Source of the DNA: Yarrowia lipolytica
Taxonomy: Eukaryota > Ascomycota > Dipodascomycetes > Dipodascales
Assembly: GCF_001761485.1 (NCBI RefSeq)
Contig: NC_090773.1
Location: 1,426,001-1,490,000, forward strand
Direction of reading: 5' to 3'
Length of the DNA stretch: 64,000 nucleotides
Shown here: positions 40,424 through 52,500 of the stretch, one piece after another
Position numbering within the stretch: position 1 is the first letter of the stretch
Layout: every line of letters begins with the position of its first letter
Translations under genes and position numbers: made by a program
Notes under the pieces: generated by a model
The model's input: the letters and a program-made list of their open reading frames with translations, nothing else
Database searches by the model: none
Told to the model about the DNA's origin: nothing

Positions 40424-40835
40424 CTGTGTCCTACCTTTGATTCTCCACTTTTTTTCTGGGCTTCTCGTAGTTTTTTCTGGTCTCTCCCAATAGACTCGCG
40501 CGCCGCAAGCAAGTTATTAGCTCGTACCTCTTAGTACATACTACTGAAGCAGGTTGAGAATAGGAGAGGAGTAAGGACGGAGTTGGGGAGGTCGTAGAGG
40601 TCTGAAAGTCGGCACGGCGAGAAATCAACGTATATTTATACTTGTATCAAATTCTCATCAGTATCCGAGCTGCACAACCCCAAATAAGTGGTCATGCGGA
40701 GGTACTCCCGTTTTTCCGTTTGTCTCATTTGACACACTAAGATTAGAGTGGGTGTGAGGGAACCGACGAACTCAACTGCGGTGGAAAAATTACGAGTGAC
40801 AAGAAGAAAACACGCTGAGCGAGTCAGTTTCTAGT

Positions 40836-40841
40836 CACGTG
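40836..40841. promoter_or_regulatory. CACGTG box 3 of 4 upstream of the AVT-like gene
   Basis: GTCACGTGAC context, a strong Cbf1-type match, 233 bp upstream of the ATG. Confidence 0.45.
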
Positions 40842-40894
40842 ACAGGGATATTGGCGCGCACCCGCCCCCCCCGGGCTGTCGACACATGACCTGT

Positions 40895-40900
40895 CACGTG
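40895..40900. promoter_or_regulatory. CACGTG box 4 of 4 upstream of the AVT-like gene
   Basis: GTCACGTGCC context, 174 bp upstream of the ATG. Together with box 3 it forms a pair 59 bp apart. Confidence 0.45.
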
Positions 40901-41073
40901 CCGTGCGTTATCTCCGCTCGGTCAGGTGACGGGTGGAACTATCATTAACAGCTGTGCGCGATGCATGTTATCACGGCCTAGTAAATAAAGTTGTCCAGAT
41001 CGTCAACCGCCATTAGACCTTTACGAGACCCCATTTGCACTCTTTTAAACGGCTCTTTTCCGCTTCCTTCTAC

Positions 41074-42468
41074 ATGACCCAAGCGGAACCCTCGTCGCGG
41101 CAAAGCACAGACATGCAGTACGGATCCGTTCACTCAGAGCCGCTGGAGCCGGTATCTTCGGCCTACCAAGCCACAGGAACCATCATGTCGTCGGTGATCA
41201 ACCTGGTGAACACCATTGTTGGCGCGGGCATTCTGGCCATGCCGTTTGCGCTGAGGCAGAACTCGCTTTTCCTGGGCGTCTTTCTCATTATCATGTCCGG
41301 CTCTCTGTCGGGCTTTGGTCTTTTCCTCCAGGGCCGATGTGCATTCTACGCTCCCGCTAGACAGGCGTCCTTCTTTGCGCTGGCATCCCAGACCTACCCG
41401 TCGCTGAGCGTCATCTTCGACATTGCCATCGCCGTCAAGTGTTTCGGTGTTGGCGTCTCGTACCTCATCATTGTGGGCGACCTCATGCCCCAGGTGGTGC
41501 AATCACTGTTCAACCCCGGAGATAACACGCAGTTTATCGTGAGCCGCGAGTTTTGGATTCTGGCGTCCGTCGCCATCGTCGTTCCGTTGTCGTACCTGCG
41601 AAAAATCGACTCGCTCAAGTACACGTCGCTGGTAGCGCTCATCTCTGTGGGCTATCTCATTGTGCTGGTGGTGGCCTACTACCTCTTCTCGGACATTTCC
41701 TCCACCCGCGCTCCCATCTCGCTCTTTAAGCCCGCCAAGATCTCCAACGTGCTATCTTGCTTCCCCATCATTGTCTTTGCATTCACCTGCCACCAGAACA
41801 TGTTTTCCATTGTCAACGAGCTGCAGCACCGAACCGCCGCCAACATCAACCGAGTCGTTGCCACCTCCATCTCCTTCTCGGCCTTCTGCTACTGCCTCGT
41901 TGGAGTCACGGGCTACCTGTCCTTCGGAAACATTGTGTCTGGAAACATTGTGTCTATGTACCCATCGTCTGTCGCCACTGAGATTGCTCGTTTTTGCATT
42001 GCGTTCATGGTGGTTCTGTCATACCCGCTACAATGCCACCCCTGCCGAGCCTCGCTGGACCATACCTATTCGTGGTTTCAGTCCAGCGGATTTGTCAAAT
42101 CTTTGGCACACAAGGTGTCCTGGAGCAGACTTCCGTCTTCGGAAGAAGAGATGGTTCACCCTACTAGCGGCGGCCAACCCGGTTCCATGACCACCGCACG
42201 GTTTGGAATCGTAACCACTATCATTGTGGTAGCCAGTTACATCACCGCTTTGACTGTGGAGTCGCTGGAACTCATGCTGGCGTTTGTGGGAAGCACAGGC
42301 TCCACGTCCATCTCGTTCATTCTGCCCGGTCTATTCGCCTACAAGCTGATTGGAGCAGACGCGAGCAACTCAGAAGACTGGCTCAAATGGTCCGGCCTGG
42401 CATTGTGTCTGTACGGAGTTCTTGTCATGATTGTCTCGTTAGGCATCAACATCTACCTGTTGCTCTGA
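41074..42468 (+). CDS. Vacuolar amino-acid transporter of the AVT5/6/7 type (AAAP family)
   Basis: The 464-residue protein has about 11 membrane helices and belongs to the amino acid/auxin permease family. The first helix signature SVINLVNTIVGAGILAMPFAL is the hallmark of the AVT5-7/SLC38 branch, whose yeast members move amino acids across the vacuolar membrane, mostly outward. Other family blocks are FAFTCHQNMFSIVNEL (helix 6) and GYLSFGNIVSGNIVSMYP. A hydrophilic loop (about 340-375) precedes the last three helices. The start is the first ATG (MTQAEPSSRQ); 13 further open codons upstream begin with TTG. The upstream region carries four CACGTG boxes. Which amino acids are moved cannot be read from sequence. 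Confidence 0.88.
   Translation: MTQAEPSSRQSTDMQYGSVHSEPLEPVSSAYQATGTIMSSVINLVNTIVGAGILAMPFALRQNSLFLGVFLIIMSGSLSGFGLFLQGRCAFYAPARQASFFALASQTYPSLSVIFDIAIAVKCFGVGVSYLIIVGDLMPQVVQSLFNPGDNTQFIVSREFWILASVAIVVPLSYLRKIDSLKYTSLVALISVGYLIVLVVAYYLFSDISSTRAPISLFKPAKISNVLSCFPIIVFAFTCHQNMFSIVNELQHRTAANINRVVATSISFSAFCYCLVGVTGYLSFGNIVSGNIVSMYPSSVATEIARFCIAFMVVLSYPLQCHPCRASLDHTYSWFQSSGFVKSLAHKVSWSRLPSSEEEMVHPTSGGQPGSMTTARFGIVTTIIVVASYITALTVESLELMLAFVGSTGSTSISFILPGLFAYKLIGADASNSEDWLKWSGLALCLYGVLVMIVSLGINIYLLL
41926..41955 (+). repeat. Perfect 15-bp tandem duplication in the transporter gene
   Basis: GGAAACATTGTGTCT occurs twice in a row and encodes GNIVSGNIVS. It keeps the frame and lies in the loop after helix 7, where the family normally reads FGD-x-V-x-GNI. 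Confidence 0.9.
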
Positions 42469-43549
42469 AGCGGTTCAGCAGTCCAGACACACATCACTGT
42501 CATTACACGTGATTAGTACAGTAAATATACGGTTAGGGATAATAAGGGAGCAGCCAGCATGTAGAAGTAGGGATTGTGTATGTTATGTTGGGGGATTTGG
42601 GGTATAATGAAGTACCAGTACATGAAAGATCAGACATATTGTAAAGTCGCATGTACAATACACTGTACGAATGCAAGCGAGCGGTGTATTTGTACGCTGT
42701 AACAATTCTCATGTCTATCTGGAACAGTTTGATGACAGTAAAAGTTACAGAGATTTCTTAATCAGTGGTATTCTTGTTTACTTTTTCGCGTTGATATGAA
42801 TTAATCTGAATTTTCTTCGAGTTTTCACTTCGATATCCCGAAAAATCTAAATTTAATCCTACTTAATTCCCCTTAATCCAGTTAAACTCCCGTGAGTGAA
42901 TTTATAGCTTAACAGTATGGCGGGGCAAATCTGGGGTAGTGCCCAATTCAGCCAATATTCGCTGGATAGACAATCAGACACAAACACGCGGTTCAGATAG
43001 CCCTCTAGTTACCCAAAACCGGCGCTCTTGTCCTTGCGACGTTTTAAACACGAACTATCGAAGTTGCTCTGCCAGGTGAGCTCGGACATAGATGTGGGGT
43101 GGGTGTGTTATGTCCCTGTATGCAAGGTGCAACATATGCCAGGGAGGAGTCTCAAAAGTGGTATTAGAGGCGACAGAGAGACCGGGAGAAACATGGCGTC
43201 GGCTATTACGGCAGCCCTCATCCTAGCCATCTATTTATATCCCTTCAAAGCTGCACCAATACCCCACAACATACCCCCCCCTTTGTTGCTCCCCCACATC
43301 GACATTATCATGTGCAAGACCCAAAGCCTAATAAAGCAGGCACTGTAATGTATGCGGGTAGCCCGAAAGCTACGATACGAACCACTACAGCCCAGCTAAT
43401 CTTGAGCTGAGAGGAGGACCCGAGGACTTAATCAACTCTCCAGTCGTTAGATATTGCCCAGACACTTAGACGTCACCTCAATCACAGCCACACCTCACAA
43501 CACAAGTGACACAACACAAGACACTACTTTCACACAACCACCCGCACAC
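42469..43549. other. Intergenic region AVT-like/PEX24
   Basis: A 1.08-kb tandem gap. It contains a TTAGGG core (near 42533), GTAC-containing repeats (42600-42700), T-rich sequence and a CAG/GTGAGC donor-like site at 43078 for which no branch-point/acceptor was found. No gene seen. Confidence 0.45.
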
Positions 43550-45202
43550 ATGTTCCGACGACTCACTGGATCGCAGTCGGAATCGTCCATCTACGGCCTG
43601 GTAAACGACTCCCAGACGTCCATGGGAACCATGGACTACGCCAACGAGCTGGCGTCCCAGCTGGACATGTTGCTTAAGAAGGATAAGCCCCTCTCCACAG
43701 ACGATTCTGCCAGTGTGGCATCTTCGTCAGCAGCTTCTAGGACGTCGTGGCTCGGACCATCCATCCCACGCCACTCCCGGCACTTTGTCGATGCCTTGTA
43801 CGACAAGGTGATTCTTCCCAAGCTCAAGAAATCGATTATCGGAGATGTCGATTCGGACCTCGGCTCGGCCGTGGCCACACCCACGGGCTCGGGATCGCGA
43901 CGAGGGTCCTTCAGTACGATCCGGGCCTTGGACATCTCGGAGGAGCCCTTTTCCGAGTCGGATATCTCCGTTTTCGACGACTCTGTATCTGTTGCCTCTA
44001 CCGCGTCCTCCGAGCCGTTCCGAATCTCGCAACATAACCCCCCCAAACCGGTGTTTGACCCCGAAGCCCACGAGGCCGGTCCTGAATTGAGTATCCCGCT
44101 GCTGCTGCGAAACATTGCCGAGCTCAGCAAGCGAGCCGGAGGCGTCATGAAGACCCAGACCGTGGTTCTCAAGGCCATCCAGTGGCAGAACCCATGCCTA
44201 TCCATCTCCTGCATCTTCATCTATACCGCCATGTGCCTGTACCCCGGTATTGTCTTTGTGCTGCCTGGTCTGCTCTTCATGTACGGCATCATGGCTCCAG
44301 CCTACGCCGAAAAACATCCTCTGCCCAAAGAATACCGTCCCAGCCCGTGGACGGTCAAAAACGAGTTTGACATGGCTGCCGACGACGACACGTCGATCCG
44401 AGCCGCACAAATCAAGCGAATCAAGGCCGCTGAAAAGAAGCCTGTAGACGTTAAGAAGAGTATGAAGAACTTCCAGAACGCCACCACTAACCTGATCAAG
44501 GCGCTTGACAAGCTCGAAAGCTTCCTGTCAGGACCCGCGGGATTTGCCAACGAGTCTCTCTCTGCTCTCATTTTCCTTTTGATTGGATTTGCCATGATTG
44601 GCACTTTTTTTCTGTCGGCCTTCATCCCCTGGAAGGCTCTGCAGATTGGAGCTGGCTGGGGAGTCATTATTGCCGGCCATCCTACGCTTCTCAAGCGAAT
44701 CGTGGCTATTTTGGACGAGCTGGAGAAGTCTGACGACGAGGAGAAGCCCAAGGAGTCCCCTGTTATTGCTATTCTGCAAAAGGTGCAGAAGAAGGAGTTC
44801 ATTAACGATGAACCTCCTCAGGGAGAGACGGTCGAGATCTTTGAGCTTCAGCGACAGGGCTTGACTCCCCGACAATGGGACTCTTGGGTGTTCACATCCT
44901 TGGTTTACGACCTGGGTTCTTCCTGGAGACAGGCCAAGAAGCGGCCTCCTGGGGCACCCTTTTTGGGCGACGTTGAGGCCCCTGAGGGATGGCTGTTCTC
45001 AAAAATGCATGATTGGGAAGTGGACATGAACCCCAATGAGTGGGTTGGAGAGCGAGGGCTGGGACGATGTACGGAGATGGACAACGACGAGTGGGTCTAC
45101 GATGTGGAGAAGGGAGTGAGAGGAGAGTGGCGGCGACGACGGTTCATTCGAACCGCTTTCAAGGAGAGCACCGTTCCCAAGGAGTTGTTGGGCCTGGTTT
45201 AA
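43550..45202 (+). CDS. PEX24: Peroxisomal membrane protein Pex24 (Pex28/29-type peroxin)
   Basis: The 550-residue product matches Pex24, the peroxin known from Yarrowia (homologous to yeast Pex28/Pex29), which acts in peroxisome assembly and size/number control at the ER-peroxisome interface. The first 190 residues are Ser-rich and hydrophilic. Helices at about 225-255 (LSISCIFIYTAMCLYPGIVF and onward) and about 372-395 look like membrane or hairpin segments. The C-terminal third is a dysferlin (DysF) domain, seen in TPRQWDSWVFTSLVYD, APEGWLFSKMHDWEVD and WVYDVEKGVRGEWRRRRF. The start is the Met that gives 550 residues, the length I recall for this peroxin; 32 open codons upstream are unconserved. 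Confidence 0.88.
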   Translation: MFRRLTGSQSESSIYGLVNDSQTSMGTMDYANELASQLDMLLKKDKPLSTDDSASVASSSAASRTSWLGPSIPRHSRHFVDALYDKVILPKLKKSIIGDVDSDLGSAVATPTGSGSRRGSFSTIRALDISEEPFSESDISVFDDSVSVASTASSEPFRISQHNPPKPVFDPEAHEAGPELSIPLLLRNIAELSKRAGGVMKTQTVVLKAIQWQNPCLSISCIFIYTAMCLYPGIVFVLPGLLFMYGIMAPAYAEKHPLPKEYRPSPWTVKNEFDMAADDDTSIRAAQIKRIKAAEKKPVDVKKSMKNFQNATTNLIKALDKLESFLSGPAGFANESLSALIFLLIGFAMIGTFFLSAFIPWKALQIGAGWGVIIAGHPTLLKRIVAILDELEKSDDEEKPKESPVIAILQKVQKKEFINDEPPQGETVEIFELQRQGLTPRQWDSWVFTSLVYDLGSSWRQAKKRPPGAPFLGDVEAPEGWLFSKMHDWEVDMNPNEWVGERGLGRCTEMDNDEWVYDVEKGVRGEWRRRRFIRTAFKESTVPKELLGLV

Positions 45203-46591
45203 TTTATACAACATTGTCGAGCGAGTGCACGACTGCTGATTTGAAACCTCGGACAAATGTAATAGCCCGTTGGACTTGGAGTTCAGCGACGACTAAGTAA
45301 TGATATCAATGGTAAGTTGCGGGAACGTGGTAGGATGTACATACAATACTTTTCGTATTTGCTAGCTATTGCGGTCTCATTCGAGGTGAAAGTACTGGTA
45401 CCAGTACGAGTACTTGTATGTTCAAGTTACCAAGTCACACTCATGTCGTAGAGTCTCGCCACAAGGCGAAACTACTTGTGGCTGGTTGTTTTTGTCCATC
45501 TACCATCTCCGTTTCTGTTAATTTCCGCCTAATTTGTTCCCCTTTTTGGCGTGTTTGCGCCCCCCCTGCACCTCCGCATTCTCTAACTAGAGAGTCAACT
45601 AAGCCTTCAACTAAAGTTTGGGTGTATAGGTGATCTGCACGGGTTCATTTCCCTACGTACGATCGCCTCCTTATACAAAGAAATGACATGTGGGGCGTTA
45701 AAACGTAAGATAATGATGCTGGCAAAATCCTGACACAACCAGAACAATCTTCGATACGAGACGACCAAGACCGTGTCGCTAAATCCCCCATAACTCGAGT
45801 TACACGACCTGAAACAGTCAAAATCGCATAAAATCAGACTCCGGCTCATCATATATTAGAGTTTGATGGGCCAGCGCCCACGGCCATCGTCTGTGGTGGT
45901 CGAGAGGGTTTCCAACGTGTCATTGTGCCCAGGCACGAGTTTTGTCACGTGATAATCTCTACTGGTCTCCAGCACGACTCCCCGTTCCATCTGGATTCAC
46001 TCCACCTCTTGTCCTCCTGCATTCTCGTGGACGCGTCTCGACACGCGACAAGGTTGGAGGTGCATGCCTGCGCAGACACACTTGACTTTTGTTGTTGTGA
46101 ATGCAAGGCAGTGCCAAAAAGAGAGCGTGGACAAGGACCAGGGCTACACGAGCTGAAACGAGCTCAGTGTGCGTGTCTGGGCCACACGAGCAGAGCTATG
46201 GAGGATATTATCTTGCCCCCTAAAAGCAAAAAAAAAACCGCAGTCGTGTTTTGCCGCAAATTAGAAAGGCCAAAAATAGCCTTGGGGGGTGTGCGGCTGG
46301 GTGAGTTAAGAAGGAGAGAATATAGGGAGTTGACTGTAGAATAAGAAGGTGGGAAATGGTTTGGGGGGAGTCTCAAGAGCGGGTTATGTCTTCAGAGGAA
46401 AAAAAAATCATCATTCTGGCCCTCTGGCGACGCTGTACATCCCCTCCAAGTCCTGTCTGTTTTCATACATTTGTTTGTTTAGACCGTTGTATGTGTGGGA
46501 ACCTTAATGTGCTCCTACACCTTTGCAGCATTGTCACGACACTCTTTGCAATCTCAGCACACACCCAGCTAAAGTACATTCACACACGACC
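45203..46591. other. Intergenic region PEX24/BUD4
   Basis: A 1.39-kb tandem gap. It has a perfect 16-bp GTAC palindrome (45392-45407), a CTCTAACTAGAGAG near-palindrome (45584-45597), and a long BUD4 leader. No gene on either strand. Confidence 0.45.
45392..45407. repeat. Perfect 16-bp GTAC-centred palindrome
   Basis: GTACTGGTACCAGTAC is self-complementary. It resembles the palindrome at 39523-39540. Confidence 0.9.
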
Positions 46592-49500
46592 ATGTCTGCC
46601 CCCTCGTCGCCGCGGCAGGAGTCCGGCGAACCCATAATGCCCCTGAGGATTAATAAGTCACAGCAGACTCAGAGAAAGATTTTCGAGGCGATGAAAGATG
46701 GTGAGTAGCTGAAGGAGCCGCAGTTGCGAAGCAGCTGTGAGATCGAAAGAGATACAACGACAAGCGGAAGAATATCCAAAGATAACTTCAGAGCACAGGA
46801 GACAGTTCAGAGTACGGCCGATTTCATCGACAGTTGGGCAGAGACCTGGAACGATATGCTAGCACGTCTTTGAACCATGTGTTGTTGCTCGCTCAGAACA
46901 TTCGACCCTCCTCTGCCGTCATTCCCTGCTAACTCAGAAAAAACACACAAGACCAAAGTCGCAGGTACCGCCAACACGCGCAACATCCGGTCCTTCTGGA
47001 ACGACCTCGAAAAAAACAATGACAAGTTCACCCCCAAACCGCCACAGTCCAACGTCTACAACTCGCCTAACCCGCAGTTTGTCAACTCGTCGCCCCACTT
47101 CTCCTCTCTCGAGTTCAGAGAGGGTTCTCCAGGATACGAGCCACCGCCAGGATCACTGGGCCGTCCTCTCAAGCAGGTAATTCGACGGGCCAACTCCAAC
47201 TCCCGGCTCCATGGTCCGCGGGAGTTTTCGCCACAGCCCGGAAGCCCTTCTTCAGACTACGGTAGTCCTCCTATTGGCGGAATTGATGAGGTGCTGGAAA
47301 CTCCGGTGGTCAAGCAGGAGTTTGAACCTATCCAGGAGTACTACCAAGAGGACTACCATGGTGATGATAACTACGAGGTTCAAAATGGGCAGCCAGCGCG
47401 CGAAGAAGACGGCAGCCTCTCCCGCCTGGTCGAAGAGGAAGGCAACCTGACCCGCTCAAAATCCAAGAAGAACGTGACCTTCAACATGGAGCCTCCGTCC
47501 ATTGTCATGTACGAGACGCTGACCCCCGAGTTGGGTCCCGAATCTCCTCTGATGCGATCCGATGAGGAGTTTTCGCCTCATGAGGATGATATCCACGACA
47601 ACCACCCAGTCATTGAGCCCGGCTTCAACGACTTTTACAACGACGACATCATCACTCCAATCTCTGCTCCCCGACGACCTCTCCCTATGATTCCCCAGGT
47701 TGATTTGATTGATAGTGAGAGCGATGGTGAGGGTACACAACCAGAAATCCATGCTCCTGTAGATTTGGATTCTCCATCGATTGAAAACTCCGTCAAGGCC
47801 GTCTTTTCGCAACGTTCTCTATCCGACAACAAACTGAACATGATTGAAAACACGATTGATGACGCTCACCAGGTGTCGCTCGAGTCACGTGGCCACAATT
47901 CCCTCGGACCCGACTCAAAGGAGTACATTCGAGAGGCTCTTATCGACCATCAACTTCCTGAAGAATCTCCTATGGTGGGCTCGTTCTCCGAGTACGAGCA
48001 GGGTCAGTACGAGGCTCAGTTTGATCACAACGGCCGGCTGGTCATTCCCGTGAACCTCACGCGAAAAGAATCACTGTTGGACAACGAGCGCAAGATTTCC
48101 ACCAAACATCATGTGCCTACAATTGACTCTCACAGCGACGAGAAGGCTCAGATGACCCGACGAGTGTCTCAGCGACGACGCTCCGTCATCAAGGCGTTGG
48201 AGAACGAATCTAAGCCTGCTGAGGGTGTGATTAACGAGGAAGATGAGGAAGATGAGGAGGATGAGGAAGACGAGGAAGAGGAGAGCGAGGACGAGGAGAG
48301 CGAGGACGAGTTCCAGGACTCCGAAGAGATGATCGGAGAAGCTGGAGAGACCGCCAAGGAGGCTACAGTGACACAAGCCGTTCCTTCAGTGAGTGACGTT
48401 GCTGCTGTCGCCTCTACAATTGGTGTTGCCGAGGCACCTACACCTTCAACAGAGGCTCCCGTGCACTCGGCTTCGGCCGCCTCTATCGCCTCCACCGGCC
48501 TAGAGAACGACTTCCAGGACTCCAAGGAGGAATTCTCCTTCTCTGAGGGACTCAATGAGGCGCTTAAGAACGAGTACGAGGGCAACGTGCATCTGTCACA
48601 GATTCTGCCCGACGAGCTGTCAGAGCAGGCACGTGACATGAGTGATGTTCCTGGCGAGCACACCGTTCATACGTCTTCTGTTGAGACGCCTGTACCTCTT
48701 CCTGCTGTAGAGCATGAGGACTGGTCGTCTTCGTTCAGCCACGTGACAAAGACGGAGTCGGAAGAGTCCAAGTCTGAGTCGTCATCTTTTGCCCACTCAT
48801 TCAACCAGACCACCACAGAGCTTCATCCTGAAGAACGTTCCGTCGTCCACAACGATGCCCCCACTGACGAGGAGGATGAGGAGGAAAGTGAGGAGAGTGG
48901 AGAGGAGGAAGAGGATGAGGAGGAAGAGAGTGAGGAGGAAGAAGAAGGCTCTGAACAGGAGCCGGAGGAAGATGAGGAGGAAGAGGAAGAGGAGACGGCG
49001 GCTCGTCTTGTCCAACCCGTCCAGCAATCTGACATCGGTGACGCTTCTGTCATGTTTGACCGTTCAGTGCGCAACATAAAGACGGAGGTGGTGGACGACA
49101 TTCTTCCTGGTTCTGATATTAAGACCGAGCCTGACAATTTCGACGACTTCAATCCCGACGAGATTCTCGCGGATATTCCTCGTGGCGACTTGTCCATGAA
49201 CGAGTCTATGAGCGGTGCTGGACGGGACTCTGGACGATTCTCCTTCGGTCCTGAGTCGTCTTTCAGCGTCAAGAAGGCCGATGAGACGATTGATGACTTT
49301 GTTCCGGCTGTCCCCGAGGTTCCTGCTGAGCATCTGAACCGCGAGGCGGTAGGAGATATTCTCACAGACTTGAACAAGGATACAGAGCAGAACCAGGGAG
49401 ATGAGGAAGAGGAAGAGGACGATGTTGAAGAATCGGAGACTGAGTCGGAAGAGACGGAAGAGTCTGTTGAAACCAAATCACTGGCCGACTTTACAGCGTC

Positions 49501-52500
49501 TACGGCCACTGATCACGTGGCTTCTCACGTGCCCACAGACCCCGAGGACCAATCTCACTCCGACATTGAGTCCGAAACTCCTCTTCTCGTTACCAAGCTG
49601 CGTCAAGCTCCCGTGGCTGCTGCTCCTGAGTATGAGGATGACGACACTGCTCCTGTGACTGTATCTTCGTTTTCGGACTTTTCGCTTCCACAACACCGTG
49701 ACTTTACTCCTCTCATGGGCTTTGAGTCTCCTGCTGAGCAGGACTCTCCCATGAAGACCACCGGTATTCTCACTAGTGGCGTCAAGGGAGAGAAAAGAGA
49801 CATTACGCCGTTTTTCCCCAAGATGGATAAGTTTGAGGGAACTGATGCGACACGTGACGTGTCGGCCGAGTCAGATGGCCGCTACGACGAGGCTGATGAG
49901 TCAGCCATTCAAGGTGCTCGAGCTCTGATTGCAGACTCGGAGATGCGGCAATCACAAGATGAGGCCATAGAACAATCACATGACTATGATTTTGGCTCCG
50001 AGTCTGAGTCCGAATCCCCTGTCAAGGGCGAGTTTGTCAAGAGCGAACCCGTGGACGAGATTGTGCACGAGCAGTTCATCAAGCACGAACCTCAGCACGA
50101 CCCCATCAAACCCGAGCCGCAGTTTGAGCTTGTTGAGCCGGAGCGAGACGAGGCGCGTGACATGACGCGTGATGACACTGAGTCGCACGACGTCTCTTCA
50201 ATCGGCATGATGACTGCTCTCAACGACTCTCGGCTTGTGGAGGAGGCTGGCGTTGCCAATGAGGTGGTGCCTCCGATGCCGGCAATTCCTGCCGAGCTTG
50301 AGCATGAACTTGCACCGGTAGCCACTACTCCAGTGGCAGCAACTACGGAGACGGTGGAGAACACGGTTAATCAGACCGTTGACTTGCCTGTCCTTCCCGT
50401 GGCAGAGTTGGAGCGTACTGCTGAGGCTGCGGCCGAAGCTGTTGTCCATCAGCCCGAGGGTGCGCCAACGAGCCCGGTGGTTGATGCGCCAACTACCCCC
50501 GTGACATCGAGCTCTCCGTTTGTGTCCACCACTCCTCGAAGCATGATCATTGATGACGTGCCAGTAAATAACCTGAACCGGCCTCCTGTGGTTGGAACTA
50601 GCGCTGCCATTGATCCTGTCACCAACAAGCCCATCATCCCAGTGACACGTGACCGAATGTCTGTTCCTCGTGTTCCTGTTGGTGGTGCTGTTCCTGGAGC
50701 GGCTGCCACTGCAGTCGGTGCCACTGCAACATCCATGTCTACTCTGCCCAGCCAAGTGGGACTCATGACAATGCTGCAGGAGAGCGAGTCCGAGCCATTA
50801 AACGGAGACATTCCCCCCGTTCCTTCCTTGCCGGATATTCTCCCTGCCGAGTTGTCAGGCGCTGAACTCGACGACGGGCTCGACAACGAGTTTGACCCCG
50901 ATGCTACCCCCGAGTCAGTCAATGTGTCTCGCTCTCTTGCAGCTCCCGTGATTCCCACGCCCAATCTACCGACGCCCAACTTCCACACGCCTCTCGGCCA
51001 GTTTGGAGTCTCTCCTGACGTTCACCAGCGGCCCAATAACTCCATTGTGCCTGAACAGGTGAGTGTCTTGCCTGAGTGGAGTGAGGGCGGAGAGGAGGAT
51101 ATGTCTGCTCCAGGTGTGATTGCCGTAGGTGCTGACAGCGGAGATGTGACTACTTCTGTGCCATCCAGTGCTGGAGCTACTGCACCACCTCTTCCTTCGG
51201 TTCCCACACCAGCACTTCCTGCTATCCCTGGAGAGCATACAGAAGCTGGAGAGCACACAGATGGTCGTTTTGATTCTGCTCACACGACTGGACGATTTGA
51301 ATCAGCCGATGAAGGTGGTCACGTGAAGAAGGAGTTCTCTCAGTATTCTCTTTCTCTGGATCACTCTCCCGAATCCCAATTTGGCGACCAGTTCAAGCAG
51401 TATGACGTCATGCAAGATATTCCCGTCAAAGAGGAGTACGTGCCCGAGGATCAGCAGACCATCAAGATGCACGGCCGCAACAACTCGATTCGGGCACGCA
51501 AGTCGCTGGCTCACGATGAGGTGTCGCGGTTCACCCACGCCCGTCGCAAGGTGTCTGGGGACTTTGGAGGTCTCGGTTATAACGATACGATGCGAGATCT
51601 GAGCAGCCGAGGTTCTGACGACTCCGAATATGACGACCATCTTCAACGGGAGATTTCGCAGACCCCCATCAAGCTTCCGGCTCCGAAGCTTGAGTTCTCC
51701 ATCGAGGACTTGACTGAGGACACCGAGAGTATGTTTGCGGATCTGGAGAGCGAGTTTGACCGGGTGATCAGCGTGCAGAAACGTGGCTACTCGCTGCGGG
51801 AGAACAATCGTATCGTTATTGCTAACGGTCCAGCTCGGGAGATCAACCGGCGACTTTCTGGCCCTGTCAAGAAGTGGGATGGAGGCAGCAATGTTGCTGA
51901 ACCCACTCCTGAGATGCCTCCCATGCCCGAGCAGTACAAATCTATGGTCGGTGATCCTGAAGTGAGTGGAGTTGGTGCGACAGGAGGGGTTGGTTCTGCT
52001 GTTCCTGGGGCAGCACCTAAGACTGTTCCAGCACCTGCCTCCCAAATCCGGTCCAAAAAGACCATTCCGTCGTCTCAGCGAATGCCCACGGTCGAGTCTG
52101 GACGTCTTTTCGTGCGCCTGCTCGGTCTCAAGGACCTGGATCTGCCTAGTGTGGACTCCAAGAACGCTGTTCTGTCTCTGACCATGGACAACGGTATCCA
52201 TTGCATCACCACGCCTTACGAGTCTCTCCGCAAATCTACGCGTCTTGATCAGGAGTTTGAGCTCACTGTGGAGAAGGATCTGGAGTTCATTCTGACGCTG
52301 CGAACACGATGGAAGCGCAAGCTGCCCCCCATGGTCGCTCCGGTGGTTCAGCGACGGCCCAGCAACTCGTCCATGTCCACCAAGAACAAGCTGGGCAAGC
52401 TGTTTGGCAAAAAATCGGACCCTCGGCTCAATGGCGGCACTCCAGCAGCTCCAGCGGCTCCTGCAGACCCCTGGGATGCCCTCACTGCCAAGGACGGCTC

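Larger units (their letters stand above)
38872..41073. other. Long intergenic region ATP17/AVT-like
   Basis: A 2.2-kb region without a recognisable gene. It is dense in GTAC-centred repeats (39470-40070), including a perfect 18-bp palindrome, and has a 23-nt poly-T tract (40401-40423) and four CACGTG boxes (40323-40900). Short frames are rich in Tyr, Cys and Leu and have no codon bias. The right half should be the transporter promoter. Confidence 0.5.

Noticed and set aside
39283-40534. Several short frames between ATP17 and the transporter
   Set aside because: They are built from GTAC repeats and the poly-T tract; no conserved features.
43028-43348. Small gene with a CAG/GTGAGC donor upstream of PEX24
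   Set aside because: No acceptor before PEX24, weak codon bias and no similarity.
46877-46937. Open frame running into BUD4 from MCCCSLRTF
   Set aside because: It lies in the intron before a CTAACTCAG acceptor; the first exon from 46592 joins in phase and is preferred.
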